Source: Fasciolopsis buskii (Eukaryota > Platyhelminthes > Trematoda > Plagiorchiida > Fasciolidae). Taken from it: DNA of 64,000 bases. The stretch covers positions 1 through 64,000 of the forward strand of contig LUCM01010123.1 in the NCBI GenBank assembly GCA_008360955.1. Reading direction: 5' to 3'. The notes under the pieces are model-generated. The model was not told the DNA's origin, did not search any database, and saw only the letters and a list, made by a program, of their open reading frames with translations. Positions 23,121 to 37,309 of the stretch are shown here, piece by piece. The first letter of the stretch is position 1. Every line of letters starts with the position of its first letter. Made by a program: the position numbers and the translations under genes.

Positions 23121-24187
23121 CTAAGAAAACGAATAGCTTTTCCTGTTGAGAATGATTAGCTCCTCATCGTTGGGTCGCGATCGCCTCAGTAAACTGCAGT
23201 AAACGTGATCTGGTAGTTGATGAGACCATGAAAATGCATTTGTACGATCAAACCGATTCCTTTTCTCGATCAAATTTCGAACTGTCTTCAGTGCTAACAG
23301 TTGCTCACTGTGTGACCTCTGGCTGGTTATTGTTCGGTTAATGTGGGTGCCCACTTACTGTGGAACGTCCTCCCCCAGTCAAATTTGTCAGTGCGTTTGA
23401 CCAAGGTGCACCTACACTTGAACGTGCATATGAATTGTTATGTGACGTGAACCCCTGACGGCTGTTTGCTCGGAAAAACAAATATATTTTGATGTATGCA
23501 GTTTGATTACCAACTTAAGTCTACATGGGGACCACTCAGCCACGTTGTTGTCCTTGAGTGAGCACCAGAAGACAGCGATCGTTCTTTTGGTGTGCCCCTA
23601 GTAGAATATTTTTTAAGCAAACATTTGTAGGAATTGAACATAATTCTTAGCAGTTCCAGTTTATAGTTCGATATGTCCAGTGTGTACTGTTTGCTGAGCC
23701 TATTGCGCATAGTCCTCAGCAGTGCTTCTTCGTCGCCTAGGTGTATGATGTCTCTACAGTGTGCTTGCACTATGCACTCCTACTCTAATAGTCAATGTTG
23801 TTGTCATCAGGGTCAGAAATTTGAAACCATTGTTACGTTCGTGTTTTGTGGAGGGTCCTGTTTTGTCCAGTATTGAGATGGTAAAAATTGACCAGATTCT
23901 GTTCGGGGTAGCCTGTAAAATTTGCTTTGAGAAAGACTATCCACAGTAGTCGAAACGTTGGCGCATCACATCTACCGACAAGGCTGTGTTAACATTATAT
24001 CATTCACAATCATTAAGTCTTTCTTGTATAATCGCATTTCGCGGATGATATCGCTTAGCTTATCCTCAGCTCTCGCCTTGAAGGTGTTGACCAACACTAG
24101 TCTTAATAGGTTTCTTATTAGCAACCCTACCATGGTGGAGAAAGTAATTGCCTTGAAACCGGGCAAAATCATTTTAACGCATCGCAC
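23121..24187 (-). mobile_element. Possible degenerate retroelement
   Basis: Three protein-like minus-strand segments lie in a row: 24187-23972 (KARAEDKLSDIIREMRLYKK), 23770-23507 (HLGDEEALLRTMRNRLSKQY, then LELLRIMFNSYKCLLKKYS) and 23354-23121 (SEQLLALKTVRNLIEKRNRF). All are basic and helix-like and are separated by stops. A hammerhead-like motif lies between the first two on the opposite strand (23926-23960). A Penelope-like element is suggested only by that neighbour; no RT motif was seen. Confidence 0.3.
23926..23960 (+). ncRNA. Hammerhead-like relic 1
   Basis: TTGAGAA, then A, then a perfect 5-bp hairpin (GACTA / TAGTC, 7-base loop), then GAAACGTTG. This is the hammerhead order CTGANGA - stem II - GAAA, but two core bases differ (first C to T, and the G before the last A to A), so it should not cleave. 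The same two changes occur in the relic at 29872-29910. Confidence 0.4.
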
Positions 24188-24720
24188 ATTGAGGCTTTCT
24201 ACTTGTCATTGGAACATGCACATTCATATTTTCCATGGACGGGGACAGCCGGACTGGGTGAGTGCGTCTTGGTAGGATGCAACCTGAGTTGTTGGTAAGA
24301 AAACTTGTTCTGTGAGTCTGAGGGCTCGCGAATGTCTAAGAGGCGGCGATCGGTGTTCTAGTTCAAGTAATCACGCATGAGAACAAAGAAATCTAGTGCA
24401 AATTGTAAATTTTGAACAGTGCTTGAAAGTTTACGTACCAGCTGAAATATATCTCCAGTTTTTCGTGGTTATGTTCTCGACAATCTGTTCTGCGGTTTGG
24501 GTAACGTACCTGTGTAGGTCATTGAACAGCTTCGTCTAACTTTTGTTTTCCATAATGCAAACAGATTTACGAGTGCGGAAAACAATTTTCACCCCCGGAG
24601 GTGTCATTTACCCGTGTACACTAAAGAGTCGTTTTATCTTCAACATTTTATCAAATACCAAATGTCACTTGTTTTAACATAAGGAACACTCGATATATCG
24701 AGGCAATAACAATTGGGATC

Positions 24721-24736
24721 GAGAGAGAGAGAGAGG
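24721..24736. repeat. (GA)n microsatellite
   Basis: Short GAGA run inside the intergenic stretch between 24188 and 25175, which otherwise shows nothing recognisable. Confidence 0.8.
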
Positions 24737-25175
24737 AGCGTATACAAGGGGTGTGCATGCAGTATACGGTTACTTAAGGCAAGAAAAGACAAGCACGGGG
24801 CAGTGGAAACGACCGAAAAAGGATTTTAAAACTTGAGCAAAACAGAATATTGGTGCAAAATGAGCTTTTTTGTTACAGTTGTTCCCTACTGGGTGAGATA
24901 AGATAGGTGGCATCCATTTTTTAGAAAGACAAATGTAGTACGCAGTCTTCGTTGGCTTATTTTTTAGTACAAATGGTCGAAAAAAGATAGCCGTAACATA
25001 GAATAATTAAAAAACTGTTTCTTTGTTGATGAATAGTGAGAGTCGAAATTCCAGCTGGATTTGAAAAGAAGGGCACAGTTGTGCGCGCATTCATGGAACC
25101 GAGTATGAAGAAAAAAGTTGGACGTGGTTTGTGTACCACCACTGTAGGATCGAGCGATAATGCTCGAGGAGGAAG

Positions 25176-25325
25176 TCACAAGATGATGCAACTTCGTTTA
25201 TCGTAGTTCTGACGACGAATAACCAGTTCGGCGGCTCTTTTAAACAAAACCTCCACATTTTCGCCGGTCTTCGCGGAACACTCGAAAAAGTCAGCCACTT
25301 TGAGTTTGGATGCCACGCGGGCGAT
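25176..25325 (-). CDS. Rho-like GTPase exon 3 (C-terminus)
   Basis: 49 codons plus TGA at 25178-25176; acceptor CGACCCATAG. It encodes the G5 box (FFECSAKTGENVEVLF), the last helix and a short basic tail before CIIL. The stretch between the G4 and G5 boxes is about five residues shorter than in RhoA, so the Rho insert helix is reduced. Confidence 0.88.
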   Translation of the reverse strand: MARVASKLKVADFFECSAKTGENVEVLFKRAAELVIRRQNYDKRSCIIL

Positions 25326-28300
25326 CTATGGGTCGAAAGAAAATTAGATCTGGTAGGTTATTCACTCGACTAGTTGTGATCTTTCTTTGTGTACAGTCGA
25401 GGTGTTTATTCCAAGTGACGGCTGCTTCATTGGTTGCAGGGAAAACAGCGTTAAATCACATTTGAAGGTAGGAAGCAACTGAAACTGTTAATCGTCATTT
25501 ATAGAAAATTACTAAGGGTTGCCAGAAAAATTTGAGCTTAAAAGCTGTGAAAGATATTGGCCAAGCTTCATGGTTGTCAATGTTGACTTTACACACGTTA
25601 GCAGGCTCCTACTCCCATGATCTTGTACACCTCAATCTTGGGCTCTCAAGACCGATCCTGATAATATGGCTTCATCATTACAATGAAACTTTTGATTACA
25701 GTTCTCATCTGCTTTTCAGCGAGAATGGTAAAACAGGAATTGGCAACAGTGACCGCATTCCTTTCCATAACACGGAACAGTCATCGAATAAAAATAGGTA
25801 GGCATTCGGTGTACTTTGTTGTCCCCTCCAGTGGGTCAGTCGTGCACACTTTTGTGGACACCGAAGTCAGCGAATGTTTAAATGCAGTGGACAAATACAA
25901 ACAACTTATTGGTCCAAACCGGTCGTGACCCTACAAAGTCAATGTTCCAACGAACTAGCAACTGCTAATGGAGTAGCAGGATCATATAGCAACTGAAACA
26001 ACTATGTGCTAGCCGTTGGGCGTTATCTTGGAACGATCCCCATGATGTAGATCGTGCAAATCAAAACCATAATAAACGCATTTATCTCTACCGTATAAAG
26101 AATGTGCATCGAGTTATCCAAAATTTCTTGTGAATAGCCGAATTGTTAGTTCTAGGTTTGTGAGCACCGTGTTTTTCTGTGAGTCTTTTCATAAGCCGAA
26201 TGCACTGACGTAAGGCAGCTAGCATTTAAGTATGAAAGAAAACCTAGTAATGTCTCAGCACAATGACACAGCAGTATATGCTACCAAGTGAAAACGCGAT
26301 CACAATAGCTATGCAAACGCAAGGTACTATTCAACTAATTTTCTTATTGGTAAGTGAACATATAGAGTAGCAGTCTTATTTCCTATTCAAGCAACCTCTA
26401 TGAACGGTAGTACTGAGCGACAGTCGTTTCTCTCCTGCAAGAATAACTGGCTACAAAAATATTCTAAAGGTACAGCATCTGTACTCTTCCTGCGTATTGT
26501 TCCACACACTCCGTTTTCTCGAGATTTATTTCACTTGTGAGTGCACTTTGAAATGTGATGATCGTGTATTTACGCACTTTTTCATGTCTCTTGTCTCCGT
26601 GAATGCTTACGCCCAACCGCTATAGGTGTAAAAGGTCAGGCGCATTATTCCTCATTTTGGGCAGCACCATTTTTCCTGTCATTTTTCCAATGAAGTGAAT
26701 CTTCATCTCCGATATGAATGATGTCATACACATTGTATACACATAACTTATGCTCGTTCATAACAAAGTCGTTATCTTTTCGGCTTCATTACGCTGTCTT
26801 TTTTGATTCGTAATCTCGTTTAGCGTTTCAGAGATGTTATTTTCCGTGGACTTGTGTATTTTACATATGCTCATGAAGGGAACAAGTCATTCATTAACAG
26901 AGACTGCCGCACAACTGTCCGCTTAAGCACTAACCTTTACTACATTCAATAACGCATTCCGGTCGATCCCGCTGTCTTTTCGGCGATCACATTTAGTCAG
27001 CACAAGAATCATCGGAGTTTTTGAGTGGTTTGCCTTCCTAATCTCCTCGTACCATCGCCTCTCCAGATTGATCAATGCGTTGGCGTCGTCACAAGGACAG
27101 CACAGTAGGAAGATATCAGTGGACGCATACAAAAGTTGACGTAGTTTTATGTGTCCATCTTGGCCTGTAGTGACAAGTGTAAAATGAGATGCGCTGAAAA
27201 CTTGCTAAACAAATCGAATGATCTTGTCGATATGAAACGCAGAACTGTCATCAAGGAAAGAAAAACGATTGCCCCAAAAGCAATTTACTTGTTCATCGCA
27301 GAGCATCAATGCTTATTGTATTATGTTGTATTGGTCGTACGTACGATGTACATAGCGTTGACAAAAGCACATTTAGTAATGACGATTGCACAATGTAGAG
27401 ACTGAATCCATGGCAAGCAACGCAATGTACGCAGGAGAATAAATCGGACGAATGTCAGAAGCATAAAACACTGAGGACTCAATTTGCGGAATACCTCAGC
27501 GCCAGTATACTCGTCACGCCAGCTAGCGTCGATTGGTCAGTCGGAATTTAGACAGAATATCGATCGGCCGTTATGTACACTCTACCTCAACGAGTTGTTA
27601 TAACATCACATTTTCAACTGTGCATCTGTTACGCTTTTGCAGAGGATTAATACAAGCGTAAGTTCATATTACTGCAAATGAGTCAAGAACCACTGATGAG
27701 CAGCTTGGATTGTCTACGAACTACGCTGAACAATCTTTCATTTTCAGCTCGAACCGAAGGCCGAGTTCTGTAAAAGTGCCCCGCGGATATTTGTTACTAC
27801 CGTGCAGGACGAGAGCGTCGTGCAATATTCCTAAAGATTGCACTGTTCCGTTGAGTGGTGATGTTACCTGATAAAATACTTCCGTACGAACCAAATCTAC
27901 CACACGGTGTAATGTATAAATTGTCGGGTAGCACTGACAGGAAGGCTGGCTGTGATTACGGGATTCCGGATAGCTTTTGGGCGGGCCTCAACAACATTCG
28001 GCTCATCAGGTGTTTGTATTCCGAAGCGCCACTGTCAGTTGCCTGGATCAATTTGTCATTTTATTTATCACCAATGAGGTTGTCAGTCTTCTTTGGAAAC
28101 TCTGCTGATCACCGCAGTTACCAGATTAGACATTCGTTGAATTTCCATGCTAACGGATATTGTTACATTGAATGACTTTCAGGGAGATTCGAATAATAAA
28201 TCCGTGTGTAATTTGCAGTATATGGAGAAATTGCCAGCAAACATAACCACTATGCATTACCAGTGTATAATTCGTCAATGGAAACATAGGAAGTAGCTTA

Positions 28301-31300
28301 ATGCTGCGTAGCCCTGTGAAGGCATTAACGGTGATCCATCTCACAGTCGAATCGCCTTCAAGCGGCGAAGAGTAGAGATAATTGCTGTTGGAACTGATTC
28401 AGAAAATTAGTGAAAACCAAAACGAAGATTTAATACACCATGCGATATCATCGCTGTACTCACAATTAAGAAACCATGGAAGCACTGTACAGCTGTTTCA
28501 TCCTTGTTAGGAATCATGAGCAGTGCATATCCACCGCGCCCAAACTGGGACGCGAAACCGGGATGAACGATTCGGAGTCGAACGCCTTAGCCATTACGCT
28601 ACCGGGCAGGCTCTGAACGGTTTGTTGAACTTCACCACATGATGTTGCACCTATCCGTCACTGATTTGCACGGTTACTGTCCGTTAGCTCACAGCGATCG
28701 ACCCCTTCTGATAGATGACTTCTGTGCAGGTAGCCCAAGTACGACGAAGGCATTGGATATGACCTACAGAGCTTGATTACTTGATACATTATAGTAGTAG
28801 GAGATTGAATGTTTTCATGAAATAATTCACCATGTGATATCATCGTTCAACTGACCATAAAGTACCCATGGAAGCACTGTGCAGCTGTTTCATCCTTGTT
28901 AGGAATCACTTTATTACGCGTCGATCGCTGTGAGCTGTCGGACAGTAACCGTGCAAATCAGTGACGGATAGGTGCAACATCATGTGGTGAAGTTCAACAA
29001 ACCGTTCAGAGCCTGCCCGGTAGCGTAATGGCTAAGGCGTTCGACTCCGAATCGTTCATCCCGGTTTCGCGTCCCAGTTTGGGCGCGGTGGATATGCACT
29101 GCTCATGATTCCTAACAAGGATGAAACAGCTGTACAGTGCTTCCATGGTTTCTTTATGGTGAGTTGAGCGATGATATCACATGGTGAATTATAGATGCTT
29201 TATTTGAATCTCTGTTTAGGGTCACTATCTCAACTGGAGCCGTTGGTTTTTTCGAGGTCTGCGTTATTTTCATCAGTGTATTCGACCAACTTTTATATTT
29301 TATGTGACTTCTGCCGGATGGGATTGTGTAAGAGTTCAAGAAAAATGGCTTGTATACTTTTATGGTCTAGGTGGATTTTGGGTTGAACGTCAGCTACTGG
29401 AGTAGTATTCTTCGGACCGCTAATAGTCAATACTGTGTATCACGCGATGCAACTGCGGAGCTTGCCGGTCATCGAAAACTAATGATCTGGTTTACCCCAA
29501 CATTCGGATGAACCGATGTGCCGGCGTACTGTTTATTACTGTGATAAGTAAGCAAACATTCGTTTGAAACCTAAATAATTTAGGAAAAACTCTCCAGATC
29601 GCTTCGCCTTCATAAGATTGTTTTCCAGACGCACAAGCGAAAATCCAGTTCCATCCGATTTGTTCCATTCTGTGGTATGCATGAATTCCACCCTTTAATT
29701 GCCAGAGACAAGTTCATAAGGAAATTCTACGATGAATCTGCATTTATTCTATAAGCCTAAAGGATTTCTGCTGCTCTGTTATCACGCACAGGACACTAAG
29801 GGAAAACTGATATTCAAATATATATATATATATACATTAGAGGTTAGAGGGCTTACACAGTCGTAATGTTTATTGTGACGTTTCGACCCAAACTAGGAGT
29901 CTTTATCAAACATGTACATATTTGAGGCAGTATTTTACAACTGCCACAAGGGGGAAAAGTAGTCATTGCCTTGTTGTTCATTCGACGAAAATTAGTGTGC
30001 TTTTTTGATTATCTAATCACCGAGCAGACCGAAGATGAGGGACAGAAATTATGATCATTCTATCAAAAAGTCCTTGTGAATCAGTGTTCTGGCAACGCAG
30101 TGCTTTCTAGGTGTGTCCACCCATTCATCAAAACATTCTTATTTTTCAATAGTGAAGATCCCCATGGAAATACTGAAGTTTAGCGCTAACTAGTACTCTG
30201 TCAACTGAATCCGATAGGTCTTTATTTTGCGGGAAATGTCAGTTCGTAGATATGGCAACTTCGTGCGAGCGATGGTTTCTTATTAGGGGAACACGGCGCA
30301 CATGTGATGGACAAAACGATCCGTTACAGTTCGTTTTGTAAACTTAGAAAAGCTTAATAATGGTGATGCTAAGGTAGAGTTCCGCTGAAGCAATGTACAC
30401 CGGATAGGAATAGAATCTGGTAGCTTTCCACTACCTGATGTTGAGATTCAAGTTCATACTTTCCAATATGACGTTCAAACTCTTTAGTGTGCATCTGACC
30501 AGAGAAAATGAGGTAACTATTTCCGACCCTTTTGTTTCATTATTCAGTCCGTTTTCTGATCGACCAAAATGTCTTCGAAAAGCTTCCCTGTTCTTACTGA
30601 ACAATTAATGCAATCGCATTTCAATTTGTCCCATCAGATGCGAAAATTTCACATCTGACGCAAGGTTACACTTGAATTTTGCCGTCGAATTGTCTGGTCT
30701 TTCCTAGTGAGAGAATCCTTGACTTTTTATTTTGATTCCAGTTCGTTGTTCTGTTCCGATTATGGACTGTAGACAATCAGTACCACTGAACAATAGTGAC
30801 ACCGCACTGGATGGGAGTATCGAATTTAGGCGTTTGGAAAGCAAAATTCAAATAACGGCCATTCAGAATGAGGAAAATGTTCACCGTTGATTAAAGGTAC
30901 AAAGTTGAACTTTCATCTTTGCCAAATAGCCATTTCGAGAACGATCATTCTCAGTGGTAGAAAGTGATCAAAGATTAACATTGAGCTTAAAATGTCCACA
31001 AAAATTTCCACACGTTCAGCTGGTCAGGTTTTACTGGTCACGAGTATTCAGATGCCTATGATAGATTTTCAGACACTGCTAGCTAACATCATCCTACATT
31101 TTTCGACACCATTTTTCATTCTTGAACTTTCATGCATTGAGGTTGCCTCTATTTCTTATTTACCCGTACAAAAGCAGCCTTATTCTCTGCCTAATTTGCT
31201 AGCGAGCGAATCGTGAACTGGTATTAGGTGACCTTAAAGCTCGTACTGACGAACACTAAACATGGTAACTAGTCGAGTTTTTGCTCACTTTTATTCTTCT

Positions 31301-34300
31301 TTTGCAAATCACTCGCTTTAGATCAATGCGCATCAGTATGCCTGTTTCTCCTTGTTTCTGATATCTGTCTCGTATGCTGAATTGAAAACCCACTCCCGAA
31401 CGGGTACGGTACATAAAAGCGTCATTTCGGTTGATTTGATTTTAATACACATTGAGGTGTCGAACTTCATCAAGCATACACTTTCTGTGGAATTAACTGT
31501 CGTAAATTGTGAAAAATACCCGGATTAGCCGGTCGCGCGCGTGCGCGCATGCATGCACACACACAAGTCCGGAAAGCAAAACTGATGTCTTTGAATCGAG
31601 ATCACGAAAGATGCCCGTTTGAAATGTGCTTTGGCCAAACGTACTGATTCCCATTCATCTGATAGGAGGGAACTAATAGAATGGTTTGCTAGTGAAAATC
31701 AGGGCATTGAAGAAAATAATTAGTTTACATGATTCTTTAATTTTGTACTTGTTCGGAAATCCATACCGAATACTAGCACTGACCGGGTTTTTGCCAAAGA
31801 TTTCATTGACCTTAACCCCGCTACAAAATGTGCACTAAGGAAATATTCAGATGTACTCGGTACGGGTGGAACTAGAATACTTGGCGTCACGAGTGTGAGA
31901 TTGGAAAATTTTGTTGTCCGATCGCCATGTGCCGTTCCTTAGTCCGGAACCTGACTGCAGCCTTCAGCATGCCTTGGGGCAGGTAGTAAATAGTTTTTCC
32001 AAATATATGAGGTTATTCAGCGATTGGAACTCAGTACGATTATTTTTATAATATTCTCTGCTTGTAGTTATATGATGTGTAACCATTCAGAACATATTTT
32101 TTTTAATAAACACGAGCCAATTGCCATACTCATTCATCACTCTCGCTAGAAGCGGAGCAGATTGTTTGCCGTGAGAACTCATAAAGGTAGTCATGCAGCG
32201 AACGATTTTTCCATGCATTTCTTATGCAATAGACATCAAGTGGTTGGTATTAGTCGAGCGTAATCAGACTACAAAAATGAAAACAAACACAGAAATTGAA
32301 AGAAGCAGGATAGATGAGCACAAACGTTCTCCGAGTTTATGCCCAATGGGACAGCCGTGAATATTTTTGAAATCCCGTCTGTGACAGATGTTCAAGATGT
32401 TTGTTGACAAGGACTGAATGACTAGCGGCAGCGTAGAAAATGAACACTAAAGTAATTATATATACATTTATATATATCATCTGATTCTATCGTAATACCT
32501 TCCCCTCAGAAGCACAGGGGGTATGGCCTGATAAAGCTGCCTTGAGTGTACATGATTGCGTTACATCTGTTTCGAGCACCCTGGTGTATTTTGAGAACGT
32601 ATGACGCTCATTGCCGTCCCAAAAAGGGCTGAATGTTCAAAGTTGGTAAGTTATCGTAAAGGATTTTAGACTTACACCAGTTAATACTGATAAATATACA
32701 GTGTCGGCCGAGAAGCGACTGGGCTCACCTGAAAATCACGGTGACCATTGCTTCCCTTATACGAGCTGATTTTGAGGAAAGCTAAGATCATCAGTTGAAA
32801 AGACTCATTTACCTGAAGAAAACAGCGTATTAATGCTTATCCGTATTACATGGGGTCTGAAGGCTGCCTCAACCTGTAGTTCAAAATAAACCCTTACAGT
32901 GGATAAAATATAAGAAAATTGAGAAAAATAACATTTACTTTAGTGAATATCCAGCTCGTCTAACTTGGTCTGAAGCCTTCGTAATATAAAGAAAATGGTA
33001 GAATTTCAGAAGCGGAATTCACATTGGGTTGGTCACTCAAGATGTTACTCATGAAATGACTGAGAAAGAAATAAGAGCTTCTAAAATGCAAATCGGTGGA
33101 CCGGGCTGTTCATCATTTCCGGTAGCTTTCCTTATAAGTTTTTTGACCAAGTTCACTTTCCCGATTCGAGAACAACAGTTGCCTAGGTCGTTCTGTTGCT
33201 TGTGATTTAAACCTTGGTTTTATAGGGACTGTTGATCACTAACTTCTTGTGTGCACGTTTACTTAACATCAGTCCCCAGTTTAAGGCACTTGAAGATGGG
33301 TTTTTGTCCATTACACAAATCACATCCACGATTACAGTATGCAACTTGGGAAAGTGCAGCCCAATATCTTTCTATACACGCTGCGCGGCCTAGCTATTTC
33401 CGCTTCAATCCATTTGGGCTTTGTTCTTGCTTTTTCAAATACTAACAGCTAACCTAAAACCGGAGTCTTTCGGGAACAATCACAAAGTGTTACCGTTTTA
33501 GTTGGACAGTCTATGGTTTAATAAATAAACCGAATGCGGTCATCTCAGAACTACCCAATAGAGGTTTTAATAGACAACCTTTCCGTGAAGAATCGAAATT
33601 GATCCGCAACGCAATTCTAGCGTTACGTAGCCGGGGTAAACCAAGTTAAATTACGACATAATACGGCAGGTATGACTGGGTTACTGTGACTTACTATTAT
33701 ACACATCATGCAAACACGCCAACGATTTGCCAACAAAATGAACCTAAATTTCAAAGCAGATATAAAATCACGTATATATATTTATATGTATATATATATA
33801 TATATATTGCTAAAAGTCAGTAGTAATTCAGGCGACGACTGTCAAACTGTGGCTCAGAGTGGTCCGGCGGAAAAATGAGTGAAATGTCAAACTGGATGTC
33901 TCAGTCAGTCCACAGCGAGTGCTTAAGAATATACAAACAACTACTTTGCATGTGCGATGTGAAAAATGTTCAGTGGACGACAAACATTTTGGAGCAGATG
34001 CCAGGTCTGTCAGAAAATACCACGTCTTTCTAGTTGTGCACTCAACCGTCAGCTAATCCGATATTTTTAAAATCACAAATTGAAGAATAAGTCAAATGGC
34101 ACCAAGTGAATGAACAAAACGAAAGTCGAATGTTCGCCTAATCAGCAACCTGGTACATTTTGCATAGGGAACATGGAGATGAAAAACGAAAGGTTCTCCG
34201 TAGAGTTTGGGTTTTTTGCTGTCTAACCGGGTTAGCACAAACGCATAGTGATCGTTTCACGTTAGATTGAATCCGATAACTGTTTAACGCACTCCTAAAA

Positions 34301-37274
34301 AGAAATATATAGGAACCAAACAATCCTGCGAATAAGTAAGTAATTCAGCGCATGACAACCTCTAGTTAAGAATTAATTTTCATTGGATTATTAAAAGTAT
34401 CCGAAAAGATGCCCACTGAATTTTGCAGGAATCAATGCGGAAGAATAACCAGCAGTCATGTCCTCGCACTGAGGAAGTAGCATTACCCTGTTCGAAGGCA
34501 CAACCAAATAAACATGTCGCGTTCGAAAATACCTCACAAGATTGCGAGTAGCACAGTTGCCATGCGAAATACTATGTACCAGTTGTTTTCGAGGAATGCT
34601 GCCCCAAAAAGAAATGTTTTAATGGCATTGAGATAAGTTCGAAGTTCATCACAATATGAATGAGAATAGAAAGTAAGAGACCACAGATTTGGAGTGCCGG
34701 GATCTTTACAGTTCCAGGTGTACGATAAACAATGGTGGAATAGAAAACTGCGCTGCACACATATGCTTTGCATACATGGGTTTAGTGGGCATCAAGCGTA
34801 ATACAAATAAAAGGCGGAGCTGTTTTACAGCAGCCAGCTGGATGTTAATTCATTTGACGTAGAGTAAAAGCATATTCTCCCGTCGGTGAACGGGGAAACC
34901 CATGGAAAATTAGTTAAAAATCATTTGTTCACAAGTTGTAATTGCCGAAATCTTGACCCCGTTATATCTATTTAGATGGTGCACGTCACGTGATGATAAC
35001 AGCATAACGTTGCCAGGACACCTATTCTACCCATCTCATGAGGTTCTACTGTCAGTGAACTCAACAATGGGACAATGATAGCCTGATGTTCCTATTGTGT
35101 AAGCTTTTTCATCAGCTGGATGACCGTTAGGTGAAACAAAAACCGTCATGAAAAAATTGAGTCAATCAATAACTTTGATAGTTCTCTGTTCATGTTCTTT
35201 TCCAGAGGAGAATCTATTCCGTTCAAAAATAAAACAAATAGGATGCCCTGAATTTATGAGTCTCAGAAGGTGGCATGCATGAAAAATAATGCAGCAATGT
35301 TTGGTAATATCTTTTAATCGAATACTACATCGGAGCTGACAGAATGCTACGCAGTACGAAGCAATTGCTGTCTGCAGGGAACCGGTGAAAAAGCATGCAT
35401 GTTTCTGTCGTTAGTCACACGAGATTGATAAAGAAGCGAAAAATTTTATTTCGGCCATCTTGTTCCGGATGCTCATCAGTTTCGAACCGGTGTTGATAAC
35501 AGTTGATGTTGGTTCTCGTGAGATTTTGTTCGCTGAGCTTAGCGTTCAGACTGAAAACTTATCAATTGCTTTTAAAGGAAACGATGGTACTACTCAATTC
35601 AAACATTGTTTCCCTAGGGTTAAAGGTCTAAATGGCAAAGATCGAAGGTCAAGGCTAGTGACAAACTAGTAGATGCAGAGAAATTCCAAGCACAACGACC
35701 GGAACCTCATTAACGCATATTATTTTGCAAATTCTCCAAATCGCACCCACTCCATTTCACCTACTGATTTTATTCACTCGGATAGCAAGAGTTTGTTATT
35801 GTGCAATACATAGTTGCACTTCTCATGTGTAAACGATTGGCCGTCGGAACATCCGAAAGGGGAAATCTCCCAGAGTGAACACGGCCATTGGGTCGTAGGT
35901 GCATTTGTGCATAGAAAACATCGCAGTCGTGTACTGAACGCAGCTTGTTAGTCGTTCTGTAGCGGTAGATTTTAAACCTTGCATTTTGGTTAGGTTTATG
36001 TGAACCGTTTGAACCGTACGGACATCACTGAATATCTTGGATAGGCTGTTGGTGAACACAGGAGTTTGACGTATGCCGTCTGTTGTTATGTTTGCCATGT
36101 TGTTCGTAATTGCCGTTGATACTTCAGGTGTTAGCTACCTCGAAGGTGTCTAAGATTTTAATTCCTTAGGTGACAAGGCCACCAGGTTCATTTAGAAATG
36201 ATCAAAACAACTTTGAAATTACGACCACTAGACAAGTAAGGACCTGTTAAATGATGTGAGATAATGGATGACAAGAACACCACTGGAGCTTGATTATGAA
36301 TTCAAATTTATCAGTCTGCACAGAAATGAAATTCCCGCGAAAATGACTGCTTCGTTAACTTTTGCAGCTAAAACTCGATTTCACATGAAAGACAAGAATC
36401 CGGCTAAAATCAAGAAATTTTGGAACAAAGCGAATCAAGTCCAGCGAAAATTTCTGCATTCTAATGGCCAGATCTCAGGTCTAATGTACACTGATCTTTC
36501 AGATAGCGCAATCAAAAGATGTGGTTTAACGTGGCTGCATTTTGGAAGATTGATTGTAAGCTGTCCATTAATCGTGTTTTCTATTTCTTAAAAAATGCCA
36601 CTTGCATTTATGACAAAGAAATGACGGTCGTGAAAATCAAATTTGAGGAGAAAAACGTGGATGACTGCGAAATTGGTTACGCGAAGTGTCTCAACGGAAA
36701 TTCTCACTTGTCGTAGTCAAATCTTAAATGCAGTTACTACCCAAAATAAAAACGCTAAAGAGTTACTGGCCGCACAACGAAGATGAAATAAACTATGATG
36801 GAATACATCTCGATAAAATAAAATGGTGCCGTTTTTCTCCTCGGTTTTCTCCCAAGAAGGCATCGTTGGTTTCGCAGAAACTATCCAGATCTTTGTTGGG
36901 TGCTGATACGGTCATCCCATTCCATTTATTTTTCGTGTCAACTTGTGACCACTACTCCAATGGTTGAACCAATCTGATCTCTCATGACTGGGCCTACTCT
37001 TGGGGCAGCGGCATGTGCACATTGATGACGTTAGGAATCCATACCAGGGTTACATCACCTATGGTAACAGTCATTTTGCTCTGATGCAACCCGCACCGGT
37101 TTTGGTCCTTAAAATTCTTCGGAAAATTTCTGCTTAGAATCATCACGTTTTTGGCAGAATACAATCTTTGCCAAGAACTCAGCTGTGATAGGTCTTCTCT
37201 ACTCTAGTTAGATTTCGTAACGTTTAACCGAGGATCAGTAGCCAACTGGATACAAACAAATCGACACGGATCTA

Positions 37275-37309
<35 letters not shown>

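Noticed and set aside
35823..36098. 91-codon minus-strand frame, protein-like composition
   Set aside because: No acceptor or donor at either end and no recognised family.
36268..36591. 107-codon plus-strand frame ending at a GTAAGC donor
   Set aside because: It has no convincing acceptor, no known motif and an A-rich composition. A few frames this long are expected by chance in 64 kb.
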